From: JAVKBW01 sp040222995
GTDB taxonomy: Bacteria > Pseudomonadota > Alphaproteobacteria > UBA8366 > Aestuariispiraceae
Direction of reading: 5' to 3'
Length of the DNA: 64,000 nt
NCBI GenBank assembly: GCA_040222995.1
Contig: JAVKBW010000046.1
Coordinates: 496,001-560,000, forward strand
Shown: one piece after another, positions 50,536 through 60,089 of the stretch
How the letters are laid out: each line of letters opens with the position of its first letter
Numbering within the stretch: position 1 is the first letter of the stretch
Position numbers and translations under genes: made by a program
Notes under the pieces: model-generated
Database searches by the model: none
Told to the model about the DNA's origin: nothing
The model's input: the letters and a program-made list of their open reading frames with translations, nothing else

Positions 50536-51354
50536 TCAAACGCGTGGAGACAGGATATCTTCGCCTTCGACCATGCGGTTGTCTGTACAGTTAATAATGA
50601 TATCGGGAAGCACTTCCCTGTTGAGATCGACAGCACCGCACTTTTTCAACGCCTGCTTCAAGTCAGGTTTTTGCCCGAGATACTGCCAGACCGTTCGTAC
50701 GCAGGAAATTTCATGCACCCCTTCGACGGCGATGCTCATCATGAGGCCGGACAGGAAGGTCGGCGGCGCGTGATCCGAAGCGTAGAGAATGCATTGAAAG
50801 ACGCCTTGGCCCAGAATCTGTTCGCGCTCGCAGATTACAATGCGGTTGTTTCCCTCAAGCACCAGCCCGTTGTACTTGAGCGTATTCGGCAACATGAACT
50901 GTGCACCAAGGTTCCTGTCGATGGACTTCACAAGCCAGATCCCGTCCTGCTGGTATATCCGCGACAGGGATCGGTAGTAATAGTTTCGCTTCGGATCCGG
51001 GTAACTATAGGTATGATAGTAACCGGCATGCGATTCCAGAACTGCCTGATTCATTCGCGGTGTCTGCATCAACCGCTCGATCGTATCCTTCGCGGTGTTT
51101 CTGGTTTCGCCAAATTGCGGTGCCCTAACCCGCACCAGTTCTCGAAATTCAGCCGTGTCGAGCAGAATTTCCTGCTCATCGACCCCGAAGAAATCACAGA
51201 GCCGACGCAGCGTCGACAGAGAAGGAAGCGCATGTCCGTTGAGATATTTGCTGAACTGCTGGCGATTGATTCCGGCACGGCGGCAAACATCGGATGCAGA
51301 CCGACCGTAGCTGCACAGCAGCCGCAGGTTATCGGAAAGATGGCTAATGGGCAT
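50536..51354 (-). CDS. XRE-family helix-turn-helix regulator
   Basis: This regulator of 272 residues has an N-terminal XRE/Cro-type DNA-binding domain (A-S-D-V-C-R-R-A-G-I-N-R-Q-Q-F-S-K-Y-L, then P-S-L-S-T-L-R-R-L-C-D-F-F). It is followed by about 200 residues of unrecognised, probably ligand-sensing domain. It is divergent from the peptide/amide importer operon and likely controls it. ATG 51354 has AAGG 5 bases upstream; ATG 51447 would read through a repeat in the shared promoter region. The long + strand frame lying antisense here is a shadow. Confidence 0.82.
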   Translation of the reverse strand: MPISHLSDNLRLLCSYGRSASDVCRRAGINRQQFSKYLNGHALPSLSTLRRLCDFFGVDEQEILLDTAEFRELVRVRAPQFGETRNTAKDTIERLMQTPRMNQAVLESHAGYYHTYSYPDPKRNYYYRSLSRIYQQDGIWLVKSIDRNLGAQFMLPNTLKYNGLVLEGNNRIVICEREQILGQGVFQCILYASDHAPPTFLSGLMMSIAVEGVHEISCVRTVWQYLGQKPDLKQALKKCGAVDLNREVLPDIIINCTDNRMVEGEDILSPRV

Positions 51355-51381
51355 GCCGACCTTATGCTTTTTTATGCCATA

Positions 51382-51471
51382 TGTTGTCAACAAGCTAAAC
51401 AAAGAATCGCGGGTATCTGTTCCGTTTTTGCCATGAAGGCGTATCATTTCCTTTCATGTTGCGGGACAACA
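51382..51471. promoter_or_regulatory. Divergent promoter region with two TGTTG/CAACA inverted repeats
   Basis: TGTTG-T-CAACA (51382-51392) and TGTTG-CGGGA-CAACA (51457-51471) lie between the XRE regulator (start 51354) and the binding-protein gene (start 51502). The same arms with different spacers, about 77 bases apart, suggest regulator sites, but short arms can arise by chance. Confidence 0.35.
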
Positions 51472-51501
51472 AAGAAAATCAGGAACAGGAGAGAGTGTAT
51501 A

Positions 51502-53055
51502 ATGTCAGTTTTTAAGCTCAATAGACGTTCTGTTGTAAAGGGCGTCAGTGCTGTCGTTGCCGGCGTGGTAACGGCAGTTGGCTTTTCGACCCTGGTGGTG
51601 TCGGCGCAGGCTGAAAGTCTACGCGTTTACGTGCCGAGCGACCCAGCATCGATTGATCCTGCATATTGGGGAACATCCGTCGATGGCTATCTGATGTTCA
51701 ATGTCATGCCGCGGCTGGCTTCGCCGGTAGTTGGTGACGAATGGGTACTGGAAAATGATATTGCCGAATCCGTCGATCTGTCGGATCCGAAGAATATCAA
51801 GTTTACACTGAAGAAAGGCCTGCAATGGGCCAACGGATACGGTGAAATCACGACCGAGGATGTGAAGTATTCCTATGAGCGGCATCTCGATGAAAAAGTC
51901 GGGTCATATATTGCCAGTGAATTCGACGCGCTGGACCACGTTGAAATCGTCGACAAGTACACCGGCATCATTCGCCTGAAATATGCGGCAATACCGATGT
52001 GGAATGCGACGCTTGGCTGGTACGGCGGCACAATTATCTCCAAGAAAGAAGCGGAAGAACACGACGGAACGATACCGGTGCAGCCAAAAGCGACCTATGG
52101 GCCGTATACATTCGCGGAGTTCGCGCCCGGCGAGAGAATGGTCCTCAAGGCCTATGACGGTTGGTATGGACCGAAGCCGGAATACGATGAAATCGTGATG
52201 ATTCCGGTCGGCGACGCCAATGCGGCGGAAGTCGCCTACGCTGCGGGCGAGATCGACTTCATGACCAGCACGTCCACAGCACCCGACCAGTTGCGCGAGC
52301 AGCATGGCGATAATGCCGTCATCGAAGTGCGACCGTCGGTTGATTACACATGGATAGGCATCAACATGCGCCATCCCAAGCTGACGGACATCCGGGTTCG
52401 GAAAGCGATCCAGCTTGGTATCGATATTCCGACCGTGCTGGCTGCGTCCTACGAGGGAATGGACGTTCCGCAGGCAACCGGCTTCGCCGCCCCCGGGGTG
52501 ATCGGCTACCGGCCGTCAACACCAATCAAGTACGATCCTGATGCAGCGCGTGCCCTGATCCAGGAAGCCGGGGCGGAAGGCATGACCATCGAGCTCAGCC
52601 ACGCGAACTATGCCAACCGGCTGACACAGTCGCAGATCATTCAGGTGAACCTTGCCGAGATCGGCCTGAATGTCGAAATCAACGCCATGGACGAGTCAAC
52701 GTACTGGGATGTCAGCTCGGTTCCCCCGGATGAGCGTGCACTTACGCTGAAAGGCTGGTTCGGTGGTCCGGAAGCTATGTATGTGCTGCAGACTTTTACC
52801 GAAGACCAGTATGGCGCCTGGAACTGGGCCGGCTATTCCTCCCCTGAATACGATGCTCTGCTGGAGAAAGCATGGGGCGTAGCCGACGATACCGAGCGTG
52901 GTGAAATCTACATCCAGATGCAGGCGCTGCTCGAGGAATCGGGCGCCTTCCTGTATCTCGATAATGGCCCGGCCGTCATCATGTACCGCCCCGGAATTGT
53001 GCCGGGGACGTTGCCCGACGGAAGACCGCAATTCGCCTACTTCAAGAAGAAGTAA
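51502..53055 (+). CDS. Peptide/amide ABC importer substrate-binding protein (family 5)
   Basis: This SBP_bac_5 protein of 517 residues begins with a Tat-like signal (N-R-R-S-V-V-K-G, hydrophobic run, cleavage near A-Q-A). The mature protein shows S-I-D-P-A near 47-51, F-T-L-K-K-G-L-Q-W near 97-105 and D-I-R-V-R-K-A-I near 297-304, all typical of DppA/OppA-type binders. AGGAG lies about 10 bases before ATG 51502. It opens an operon of two permeases, a double ATPase and two amidases, so the ligand is likely an amide-bearing compound. Confidence 0.9.
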   Translation: MSVFKLNRRSVVKGVSAVVAGVVTAVGFSTLVVSAQAESLRVYVPSDPASIDPAYWGTSVDGYLMFNVMPRLASPVVGDEWVLENDIAESVDLSDPKNIKFTLKKGLQWANGYGEITTEDVKYSYERHLDEKVGSYIASEFDALDHVEIVDKYTGIIRLKYAAIPMWNATLGWYGGTIISKKEAEEHDGTIPVQPKATYGPYTFAEFAPGERMVLKAYDGWYGPKPEYDEIVMIPVGDANAAEVAYAAGEIDFMTSTSTAPDQLREQHGDNAVIEVRPSVDYTWIGINMRHPKLTDIRVRKAIQLGIDIPTVLAASYEGMDVPQATGFAAPGVIGYRPSTPIKYDPDAARALIQEAGAEGMTIELSHANYANRLTQSQIIQVNLAEIGLNVEINAMDESTYWDVSSVPPDERALTLKGWFGGPEAMYVLQTFTEDQYGAWNWAGYSSPEYDALLEKAWGVADDTERGEIYIQMQALLEESGAFLYLDNGPAVIMYRPGIVPGTLPDGRPQFAYFKKK

Positions 53056-53150
53056 TCCTGCATAGTAATGCGTGAACTGTTCCGGTTTCCGGCGCCGTCA
53101 GCGGTGCCGGAACCCGAGACGGTTGGCCTGGTTCGGTTGGTGGTCTGTCG

Positions 53151-54098
53151 ATGCTGAAGTTCTGTTTAAGGCGTATCGCCATTGGGTTTGTGATCGTCGT
53201 TCTTGCCGTATCGACGATCTATATTCTTGTTCAGGCAGCGCCCGGTAACCCGATCGCCATTCTGGCCGGGCCACGCGCGACCCCGGAAGTGATTGCACAG
53301 ATCGAAGCCCGGTTCGGTCTCGACAAACCGATGCCGGTGCAGGTGTTCAAATTTGTCGTCAGCGCTTTTCAGGGCGATCTGGGAATCGATATCCGAACGC
53401 GCCGGCCTGTGCTTGATCAGGTTCTCGAACAGATGCCCTATACCATCTACCTCATTCTCGCGTCGCTGGCGCTGGCGGCCGGGCTGGGCATTCCGCTCGG
53501 CTGTGTTGCGGCTATCTACCAGAACTCACTGGCTGACCGATTGCTCGGCATGCTGTCTGTCAGCGTGATTGCGGTGCCGTCGCTGATCATCGCAATCTAC
53601 GGCATGATCCTGTTTGCGGTGCAGTTGAGATGGCTGCCGGCGATCGGGTTGGGCGACCGGAGCGATGTGCTCGACCAGCTTCATCATCTGATCATGCCGA
53701 CGATTGCCGTCGGCATCGGCTGGGTCGGCTATCTGGCGCGGCTGGTACGCGCGGCGATGCTTGAAATCCTCACCGAAGACTACATTACAAATGCGCGGGC
53801 TTTCGGCCTGCCGGAACGATGGATCATCTACCGGTATGCCCTGCGCATTGCCGTTGCACCCACGATCACGGTGCTTGGCATCGGCGTCGGCATCATGCTG
53901 GGAAGCGCGGTGTTTGCCGAAATCGTGTTCGCCCGGCCCGGTATCGGCAAGATGATGTATGATGCGGTGAATACCAGAAACTATCCCGTAACCATGGGCG
54001 TTGTGCTTGCCAGCACGGTTCTGCTGGTCGTTGCGACAACGCTTTCCGATATCCTCAATGCTCTTATCGACCCGCGCATCAGGGAGGCCCAGGAATGA
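53151..54098 (+). CDS. Peptide-type ABC importer permease 1 (DppB-like)
   Basis: This permease of 315 residues begins like DppB proteins (L-R-R-I-A-I-G-F-V-I-V, then A-P-G-N-P near 26-30), has six hydrophobic helices and the EAA-type loop T-N-A-R-A-F-G-L-P-E near 214-223. It dimerises with the product of the next gene. A 95-base gap separates it from the binding-protein gene, and its stop overlaps the next ATG by 4 bases. Confidence 0.92.
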   Translation: MLKFCLRRIAIGFVIVVLAVSTIYILVQAAPGNPIAILAGPRATPEVIAQIEARFGLDKPMPVQVFKFVVSAFQGDLGIDIRTRRPVLDQVLEQMPYTIYLILASLALAAGLGIPLGCVAAIYQNSLADRLLGMLSVSVIAVPSLIIAIYGMILFAVQLRWLPAIGLGDRSDVLDQLHHLIMPTIAVGIGWVGYLARLVRAAMLEILTEDYITNARAFGLPERWIIYRYALRIAVAPTITVLGIGVGIMLGSAVFAEIVFARPGIGKMMYDAVNTRNYPVTMGVVLASTVLLVVATTLSDILNALIDPRIREAQE

Positions 54099-54985
54099 CC
54101 GTCGTCGACCCGGCTCAGCCGGCAGAAAAGCCGGTCGCCAGATCGAAAATGCCCCAGGGCCTTCGCAGTCTGCTATCGGATCCGATGGGTCTGTTCGGTC
54201 TCGTTCTTGTGCTGGCGCTGGTGTTCCTGTCGGTCTTCGCCGATGTGCTGGCGCCGTTCGACCCCGCGAAGATTAATGTTCCCGGAAAATTCCAGACGCC
54301 CAACTGGACCCATCTGCTGGGCACGGATGAACTTGGCCGCGATGTTTTCTCACGCGCACTGTACGGCGGACGCGTCGCCCTGAAAGTTGCTCTGATCACC
54401 ACCTTCGCCGCCCTCGGTATCGGCACGGCGCTTGGCTTTCTGGCGGCCTACGGACCGCGCTGGCTGGATAACGCGATCGTGCTGTTTCTCGATACGGTGC
54501 GTGCTTACCCGACGATTATCTTCGCCCTTGCCGTCGGCCCGATGTTCGGCGCCGGCGTGTGGACGGTGATCGGCATACTGATCGCCACCTCCGTTCCCTA
54601 TTACGGACGGATTGTGCGCACGGCGGCCCTTTCGGTCATGCAATCGCAGTATGTCGATGCGGAACGCGCCATGGGTGCAAATGCGTTCCGGGTGACCATC
54701 ATCCACATGCTGCCGAATGTGATCGGGCCGATGCTCATCATGGCCAGCATGGATATTCCGGTCGTTATCACCGCAGAGGCGGGGTTGAGCTTTCTGGGGG
54801 TCGGCATCAAACCCCCCGATACAAGCTGGGGCCTGATGCTCGATCAGGGATACCGGTTCATCAACCGAACGCCCTGGCTGGTTATTTCGGCCGGTATTCC
54901 GCTGATCATTGCGACCCTCGGCTTCACGTTTCTGGGCGAAGCGATGCGCGATGCGTTCGACCCCAAACTGAGGCGGGCGCGATAG
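54095..54985 (+). CDS. Peptide-type ABC importer permease 2 (DppC-like)
   Basis: This permease of 296 residues has the DppC-class N terminus (a cytoplasmic tail, then D-P-M-G-L-F-G near 29-35) and H-L-L-G-T-D-E-L-G-R-D-V-F-S-R near 73-87, the hallmark of this class. The EAA loop reads D-A-E-R-A-M-G-A-N near 188-196. It overlaps the first permease by ATGA and is followed after 3 bases by the double ATPase gene. Confidence 0.92.
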   Translation: MTVVDPAQPAEKPVARSKMPQGLRSLLSDPMGLFGLVLVLALVFLSVFADVLAPFDPAKINVPGKFQTPNWTHLLGTDELGRDVFSRALYGGRVALKVALITTFAALGIGTALGFLAAYGPRWLDNAIVLFLDTVRAYPTIIFALAVGPMFGAGVWTVIGILIATSVPYYGRIVRTAALSVMQSQYVDAERAMGANAFRVTIIHMLPNVIGPMLIMASMDIPVVITAEAGLSFLGVGIKPPDTSWGLMLDQGYRFINRTPWLVISAGIPLIIATLGFTFLGEAMRDAFDPKLRRAR

Positions 54986-54988
54986 ACG

Positions 54989-56668
54989 ATGGAGGCCTGT
55001 GAACCTCGCGCCGAGCCGACTGTCACCGTCAAGGGCCTTACCCTGCGTTACGGCGGCTTTGAAGCTTTGTCGAATGTTTCGATGGAAATAGGCCGCGGTC
55101 GTATTCTCGGCATCGTGGGTGAAAGCGGCAGCGGCAAGTCGACAATGGCAAAGGCGATCCTGGGCCTGCTGCCATCCAGCGCGACCATTACCGAAGGTGA
55201 AATCCTGTTCGACAAGCAGGACCTGTCGCGGATTTCCGCAGACGCGCTGAGGGACATTCGTGGCCAGCGCATCACCTATATCTCGCAGGATCCGCTACGG
55301 GCGCTTACACCGACCCTGACCATCGGCGACCAGATGACCGATATCCAGTACCGGTCGGGCCTGTCGATGTCGGAAAAGAAAAAGCGCGCCGTCGCCATGC
55401 TGGACCGGGTCGGCATGCCCGACCCAGAACAACGGCTCGGCATGTATCCGCATGAACTGTCAGGCGGTCAGCGGCAGCGTGTGTCGATCGCCATGGCGGT
55501 GATGATGCAGCCGGATCTTTTGATCGCGGACGAGGCGACGACGGCGCTGGATGCGACGCTGGAACAGGAAATCATCAAGCTTCTTAAAGAGCTGCAACGC
55601 GAAATCGGCTGTTCGATGATGTTTGTGACCCATCACCTGGGTGTCGTTGCAAGCCTGTGTGATGATGTGGTCGTCATGCATAACGGCATCGTGCGCGAAG
55701 CCGGCACGGTGCCGGATGTCTTCGGCAATCCACAGGATGCCTATACCAAAATGCTGCTGCGGTGCGATCCGGCATGGATAAGCGAAAAGACACGGCATCT
55801 GCCGATCACCTCCGATGATCCGGACGCACCGATTGTGATTGAAACCGGCCCGCCGGACCGGATCAAAAGCAACGAGCCACCGATTCTCGATATCGAAGAC
55901 CTGCATGTGACGTTCTCGAAAAACGGCCTGCTGGAAAAACTGTTTGGCGATGCTTATGACATAGAAGCTGTAAAGGGAGTGAACCTGCACCTGCACGAAG
56001 GCGAAACACTCGCCATCGTCGGTGAAAGCGGGTCAGGCAAAACGACGGTGGCCCGGACGATCATCGGACTGCAAAAGGCGGATTCTGGATCTGTGAAATT
56101 CGGCGGAAGAGAGCTTCTCGGTCTGTCGGCGGGGGAGCTGAAATCGATCCGCAAGGAAATCACCTTTATCTTCCAGGACCCGATCGGCTCTCTCAGCCCG
56201 CGCATGCGCGTCGCCGATACGGTTGTCGAACCGCTGCGCATTCATGACGTCAAAACTGCTGACTTCGATGCCGAAGCGGCCCGACTTCTTGATCTAGTGG
56301 GCTTGAATACCGATTATATGGAAAGATACCCGCATGAACTGTCCGGCGGGCAGGCGCGCCGCGTCGCCGTTGCGCGCGCCATTGCGCTGGAACCGTCTCT
56401 GATCATCGCAGACGAACCGACTGCCGGTCTCGATGTTTCGATACAGGGAGAGGTTCTGAACCTGCTGGCCGAGATTCAGGATCGTACAGGTGTCGCGATG
56501 CTGATGATCACCCACAATCTTAACGTCGTTCGCCATGTCAGCGACCGGGTCGCGATCATGTATCAGGGAAATTTCCTTGAGCTTGAAACGACGGAACGCA
56601 TCTTCGAAAACCCGCAGCACGACTACACGCGACGCCTAATCGCCGCCAACCATCACCCCAACTTTTAA
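54989..56668 (+). CDS. Fused double ATPase of a peptide-type ABC importer (DppD-DppF fusion)
   Basis: The protein has 559 residues with two complete ATPase domains. Each has its own Walker A (V-G-E-S-G-S-G-K-S-T near 43-52 and V-G-E-S-G-S-G-K-T-T near 344-353), signature (L-S-G-G-Q) and D-E-A-T/D-E-P-T Walker B. It replaces the separate DppD and DppF subunits of classical systems; such fusions are common in alphaproteobacterial glutathione/peptide importers. It lies between the permease and amidase genes. Confidence 0.92.
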   Translation: MEACEPRAEPTVTVKGLTLRYGGFEALSNVSMEIGRGRILGIVGESGSGKSTMAKAILGLLPSSATITEGEILFDKQDLSRISADALRDIRGQRITYISQDPLRALTPTLTIGDQMTDIQYRSGLSMSEKKKRAVAMLDRVGMPDPEQRLGMYPHELSGGQRQRVSIAMAVMMQPDLLIADEATTALDATLEQEIIKLLKELQREIGCSMMFVTHHLGVVASLCDDVVVMHNGIVREAGTVPDVFGNPQDAYTKMLLRCDPAWISEKTRHLPITSDDPDAPIVIETGPPDRIKSNEPPILDIEDLHVTFSKNGLLEKLFGDAYDIEAVKGVNLHLHEGETLAIVGESGSGKTTVARTIIGLQKADSGSVKFGGRELLGLSAGELKSIRKEITFIFQDPIGSLSPRMRVADTVVEPLRIHDVKTADFDAEAARLLDLVGLNTDYMERYPHELSGGQARRVAVARAIALEPSLIIADEPTAGLDVSIQGEVLNLLAEIQDRTGVAMLMITHNLNVVRHVSDRVAIMYQGNFLELETTERIFENPQHDYTRRLIAANHHPNF

Positions 56669-56693
56669 ACCCCTGTTCATGGAGTTACGCGCG

Positions 56694-58124
56694 ATGTCTT
56701 CCGCCGATCTAGATTTGTGTTACATGCCTGCCCGCGAGGTTCTGGCGAAATTCCGAGCGCGGTCGCTGTCGCCCGTTGAATACCTTGAAAACCTCATCAA
56801 CCGCGCGGCTGAAACGGAACCGACGATCAACGCCTTCGCCTTCAAGTGGTTCGATGAAGCGATGGACCAGGCGAAAAAGGCGGAAGCCGTCTATGCCGGC
56901 GGCGACGGCAAGGCCCGCCCGCTGGAAGGGCTGCCAATCGCCATCAAGGATGAAATGGACATTGAAGGCCAGCCGATGACCAACGGTTCGTTGTATCTGA
57001 AGGACAATATCAGCACCGAAACCCAGTACGCCGTCCAGCGGTTGATCGACGCGGGCTGCATCGTGCATGCAAGAACCACAACGCCGGAATTTTCCTGCTC
57101 AGGCACGGCGGATTCGCGAATTCATGGAACAACACACACCCCGTGGAAACACGGCTATACCAGCGGCGGGTCTTCCGGCGGGTCCGCTGCGTCGCTTGCC
57201 GCTGGCACGACACCGCTGGCAACCGGTTCCGATATCGGTGGTTCCATCCGCATTCCCGCTGGCTGTTGCGGCGTCGTCGGCTTCAAGCCGCCCTATGGCC
57301 GCAATCCGGACAACACACCTTTCGCCTTCGATATGTATGCGGTAGTCGGGCCGATGAGCCGGACGGTCGACGATGCCGCGATGATGCAGAATATCCTGTG
57401 TGGCCCGCACCCGCTGGATAACGCATCGATCAGGCCGAAATACATCCTGCCTGATACGTATGAAGACATTCGGGGATTGAAAATCGCCTGGTCGATGGAT
57501 CTCGGATTCTTCGAGGTGGACGAACATGTCAGGAAAAACACGCTGGCGGCGCTCGATGTGCTGTCGGATCTGGGTGCGGAGCTGGTCGAGGTTGACTTCG
57601 GGTGGACTGCGGAGGCCGACAGAGCAGTGCAGAACTACCTCGATCATCTCTTCGGCGGGTACATCAAGGAAATGGTGGATACGGATCCGTCACTGGCGTC
57701 CCCCTGGGCAACCTACTGCGCCGAGGCCAGCGACAAATCCACCGCAGCAGACTTCTTCGCCGCCTACGAAATGCAACTGAAAATGTCCCGGCACGTCGGC
57801 GCCATCATGGACGAGCACTTTGCGTTCGTTTGCCCGACAATGAACTTTCATGAAATACCGGCCGATCAGAATCCTAAAGACCCAGTCGTCATCAACGGCA
57901 AGACGGTCGATCCGCTGTATGGTTGGTGCATGTGCCACCCGTTCAACATGCTGGGGCGGATACCCGTTCTGTCGGTTCCCTCGGGCATCGGCGGCAACGG
58001 CCTGCCGACGAGCCTTCAGATCACCGCGCGGCATCTCGACGACGAACGTGTGTTCCGGGTCGCGACAGCGTTTGAAAAGGCGCAACCCTGGCTGGACGCG
58101 CCCGAGCGTCGCCCTCTGATATGA
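56694..58124 (+). CDS. Amidase signature family hydrolase 1
   Basis: This amidase of 476 residues has the Ser-cisSer-Lys triad visible: K85 in I-K-D-E-M-D, the G-G-S-S-G-G-S loop at 158-164 and the nucleophile S184 in G-S-D-I-G-G-S-I. It hydrolyses amides to acid plus ammonia or amine. ATG 56694 has GGAG 9 bases upstream; an ATG at 56679 is less well placed. It is a paralogue of the next gene, with clearly different C-terminal halves, so the two may act on different bonds or intermediates of the imported compound. Confidence 0.9.
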   Translation: MSSADLDLCYMPAREVLAKFRARSLSPVEYLENLINRAAETEPTINAFAFKWFDEAMDQAKKAEAVYAGGDGKARPLEGLPIAIKDEMDIEGQPMTNGSLYLKDNISTETQYAVQRLIDAGCIVHARTTTPEFSCSGTADSRIHGTTHTPWKHGYTSGGSSGGSAASLAAGTTPLATGSDIGGSIRIPAGCCGVVGFKPPYGRNPDNTPFAFDMYAVVGPMSRTVDDAAMMQNILCGPHPLDNASIRPKYILPDTYEDIRGLKIAWSMDLGFFEVDEHVRKNTLAALDVLSDLGAELVEVDFGWTAEADRAVQNYLDHLFGGYIKEMVDTDPSLASPWATYCAEASDKSTAADFFAAYEMQLKMSRHVGAIMDEHFAFVCPTMNFHEIPADQNPKDPVVINGKTVDPLYGWCMCHPFNMLGRIPVLSVPSGIGGNGLPTSLQITARHLDDERVFRVATAFEKAQPWLDAPERRPLI

Positions 58125-58136
58125 CGGACGGTAATC

Positions 58137-59561
58137 ATGGCTGATACGGACCTGATCTTCATGTCGGCCATGGAAGCCGGCAAACGGTTTCGCGACCGGT
58201 CGTTGTCGCCGGTCGAATTGCTGGACGCGTTGATCGCGCGCTATGACGCCATAGCCGAAACCGTCAACCCGTTCGCCGACCGGTATTTCGAACTGGCGAA
58301 GCGGCAGGCCCGGGAAGCTGAAGCCGTGTTCGCCGGAACTGAGGGCCACGCACGCTCGCTTGAAGGAATCCCGCTTGCGGTCAAGGACATGAGCAATATC
58401 GCCGGTCAGCGGACAACCGACGGATCGATCGTTTATGCGGATGCGGTTCCGGCCGAAACGGACACTGATATCCAGCGCCTTCTTGATGCCGGCGCGATCG
58501 TGTTCGCCCGCACGACCTGTCCCGAATTCGGCTGGCTCTATACAACGCAATCCCGGATGTGGGGCGTGACTCATAACCCCTGGCGGCACGGTGTCTCACC
58601 CGGCGGGTCTTCGGGCGGTTCGGCGGCGGCATTGGCGGCAGGCGCCGCAACCCTGGCGACAGGCAGCGACCTAACCGGATCGATCCGTCAGCCGGCAAGC
58701 CAGTGCGGCATTGTCGCCTATCAGGCGCCCTACGGTCGTATTCCGATGGTCGGGGCCGGGTCATTCCAGACGTATTGCCATCTTGGGCCAATGGCCAGAA
58801 CCGTAACCGATTGCGCGGTGATGGCGAACCTGATGTCCGGCTACGATGCGCGAGACCACAATTCGCTCGTCGATACGATCAGCCTGCCTACCGGTAATTA
58901 TAATGCCGCCGGGATGAAGATCGCCGTTTCGATGGACCTTGGCGTTTACGAGGTAAGCGAGGATGTGGCCCGCGAAACCCGCGCCAGCGTAGAGGCGCTT
59001 CGGGCCGCCGGTGCGGTGATCGAGGATGTCGATATCGACTGGGCGGCGGAAGTCGTTCGCCTTTCCCACGGATCGCAGGAATTTCTGTTTGCCGGCTACC
59101 TCAACGATGTTGTTGCCGAGCACGGCGATCTGGTCAGCGACTATGTTCGGGAATTGTTAGAAACGGCGGACAGTTTTACAGCGGCTGACTACCGCCGGTC
59201 GGTCGAGCTCGCCGGCGAAGTCTGGCGCGACCATCTCGGACCGCTGTTCCGGGACTACGATGCGCTGATAACCCCGACGACAACCTGCCCAGACATTCCG
59301 GCGAACGGCTGGCAGAAAAACACAATAGAGGTGAACGGCAGGCGGGTAACCGATACGGAAACATCGATGACGGCGATATGGAACATGTTTGGCCGCTGTC
59401 CGGTTATTGCCGTGCCATCCGGCATTGCCGATAGCGGCGTTCCGACCGGAATTCAGGTTGTCGGTCGTCCGTATGACGAGCCGACTGTCTTCAGGATCGC
59501 CGGCGCGCTGGAGAAGCAGAAGCCGTGGTCGTACACTAGGCAGCCATATCCGGGGATATAG
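58137..59561 (+). CDS. Amidase signature family hydrolase 2
   Basis: This second amidase of 474 residues has K83 in V-K-D-M-S-N, G-G-S-S-G-G-S at 156-162 and the nucleophile S182 in G-S-D-L-T-G-S-I. It lies 12 bases after its paralogue in the same operon. The two share about the same layout but differ throughout, so the duplication is old. It is predicted cytoplasmic, acting on substrate delivered by the ABC importer encoded just upstream. Confidence 0.9.
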   Translation: MADTDLIFMSAMEAGKRFRDRSLSPVELLDALIARYDAIAETVNPFADRYFELAKRQAREAEAVFAGTEGHARSLEGIPLAVKDMSNIAGQRTTDGSIVYADAVPAETDTDIQRLLDAGAIVFARTTCPEFGWLYTTQSRMWGVTHNPWRHGVSPGGSSGGSAAALAAGAATLATGSDLTGSIRQPASQCGIVAYQAPYGRIPMVGAGSFQTYCHLGPMARTVTDCAVMANLMSGYDARDHNSLVDTISLPTGNYNAAGMKIAVSMDLGVYEVSEDVARETRASVEALRAAGAVIEDVDIDWAAEVVRLSHGSQEFLFAGYLNDVVAEHGDLVSDYVRELLETADSFTAADYRRSVELAGEVWRDHLGPLFRDYDALITPTTTCPDIPANGWQKNTIEVNGRRVTDTETSMTAIWNMFGRCPVIAVPSGIADSGVPTGIQVVGRPYDEPTVFRIAGALEKQKPWSYTRQPYPGI

Positions 59562-59609
59562 CGGCGTAAACGGGTGCAACAGGACGGAGCGCGAAGAGGA
59601 GCGCGTAGG

Positions 59610-60065
59610 ATGTCAGAGCAAAGAATCGACTGCCTGGATATGATTCCGGCAGAACTTGAGGAGACGATCGAGCGTGGCCATACGGCCTATGAAGAGAGCC
59701 ACGGGGTGGTCTGCGGTTATCGCCAGTTCCACCTTGTGTTCCGAAGCGACGCCGGGGTGGCGGTTGGTGTGCTCACCGCCTACACGGCCTATGCGGAAGT
59801 CTATGTCGACGACCTCTGGGTTGATGAATCCCACCGCAACAGGGGAATCGGCACGGCGCTACTGGCAGATCTTGAAAGCCGCTTTACCGGCCAGGGCTAC
59901 AACAACATCAATCTGGTGACGAACGCCTTTCAGGCGGTGTCGTTCTACGAAAAATGCGGGTTTACCGTCGAGTTTGTCAGGCATAACACCCATCATCCCG
60001 AACTCAGCAAGACGTTCTTCATCAAGTATTTCGAAGAAACGCTGCAGAGCCAGGGCATTCTATAA
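59610..60065 (+). CDS. GNAT family N-acetyltransferase
   Basis: This 151-residue acetyltransferase has the CoA-binding motif R-N-R-G-I-G-T-A-L-L near 76-85, V-Y-V-D-D-L-W-V-D-E before it and A-V-S-F-Y-E-K-C-G-F after it, all standard GNAT. The ATG at 59610 with GAGGAG upstream was preferred to 59574. As the last gene of the amidase operon it may acetylate an amine released by the amidases. That role is inferred from position only. Confidence 0.85.
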   Translation: MSEQRIDCLDMIPAELEETIERGHTAYEESHGVVCGYRQFHLVFRSDAGVAVGVLTAYTAYAEVYVDDLWVDESHRNRGIGTALLADLESRFTGQGYNNINLVTNAFQAVSFYEKCGFTVEFVRHNTHHPELSKTFFIKYFEETLQSQGIL

Positions 60066-60089
60066 CAGGGCTTTCGCCGGAACGGACCG

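Noticed and set aside
50446..51501. In-frame N-terminal extension of the binding protein by about 350 residues
   Set aside because: It lies antisense to the XRE regulator, lacks family resemblance, and a proper start with AGGAG and a signal peptide occurs at 51502.
57690..58589. 299-residue - strand frame across the two amidases
   Set aside because: Spans both amidase genes in antisense, no recognisable domain.
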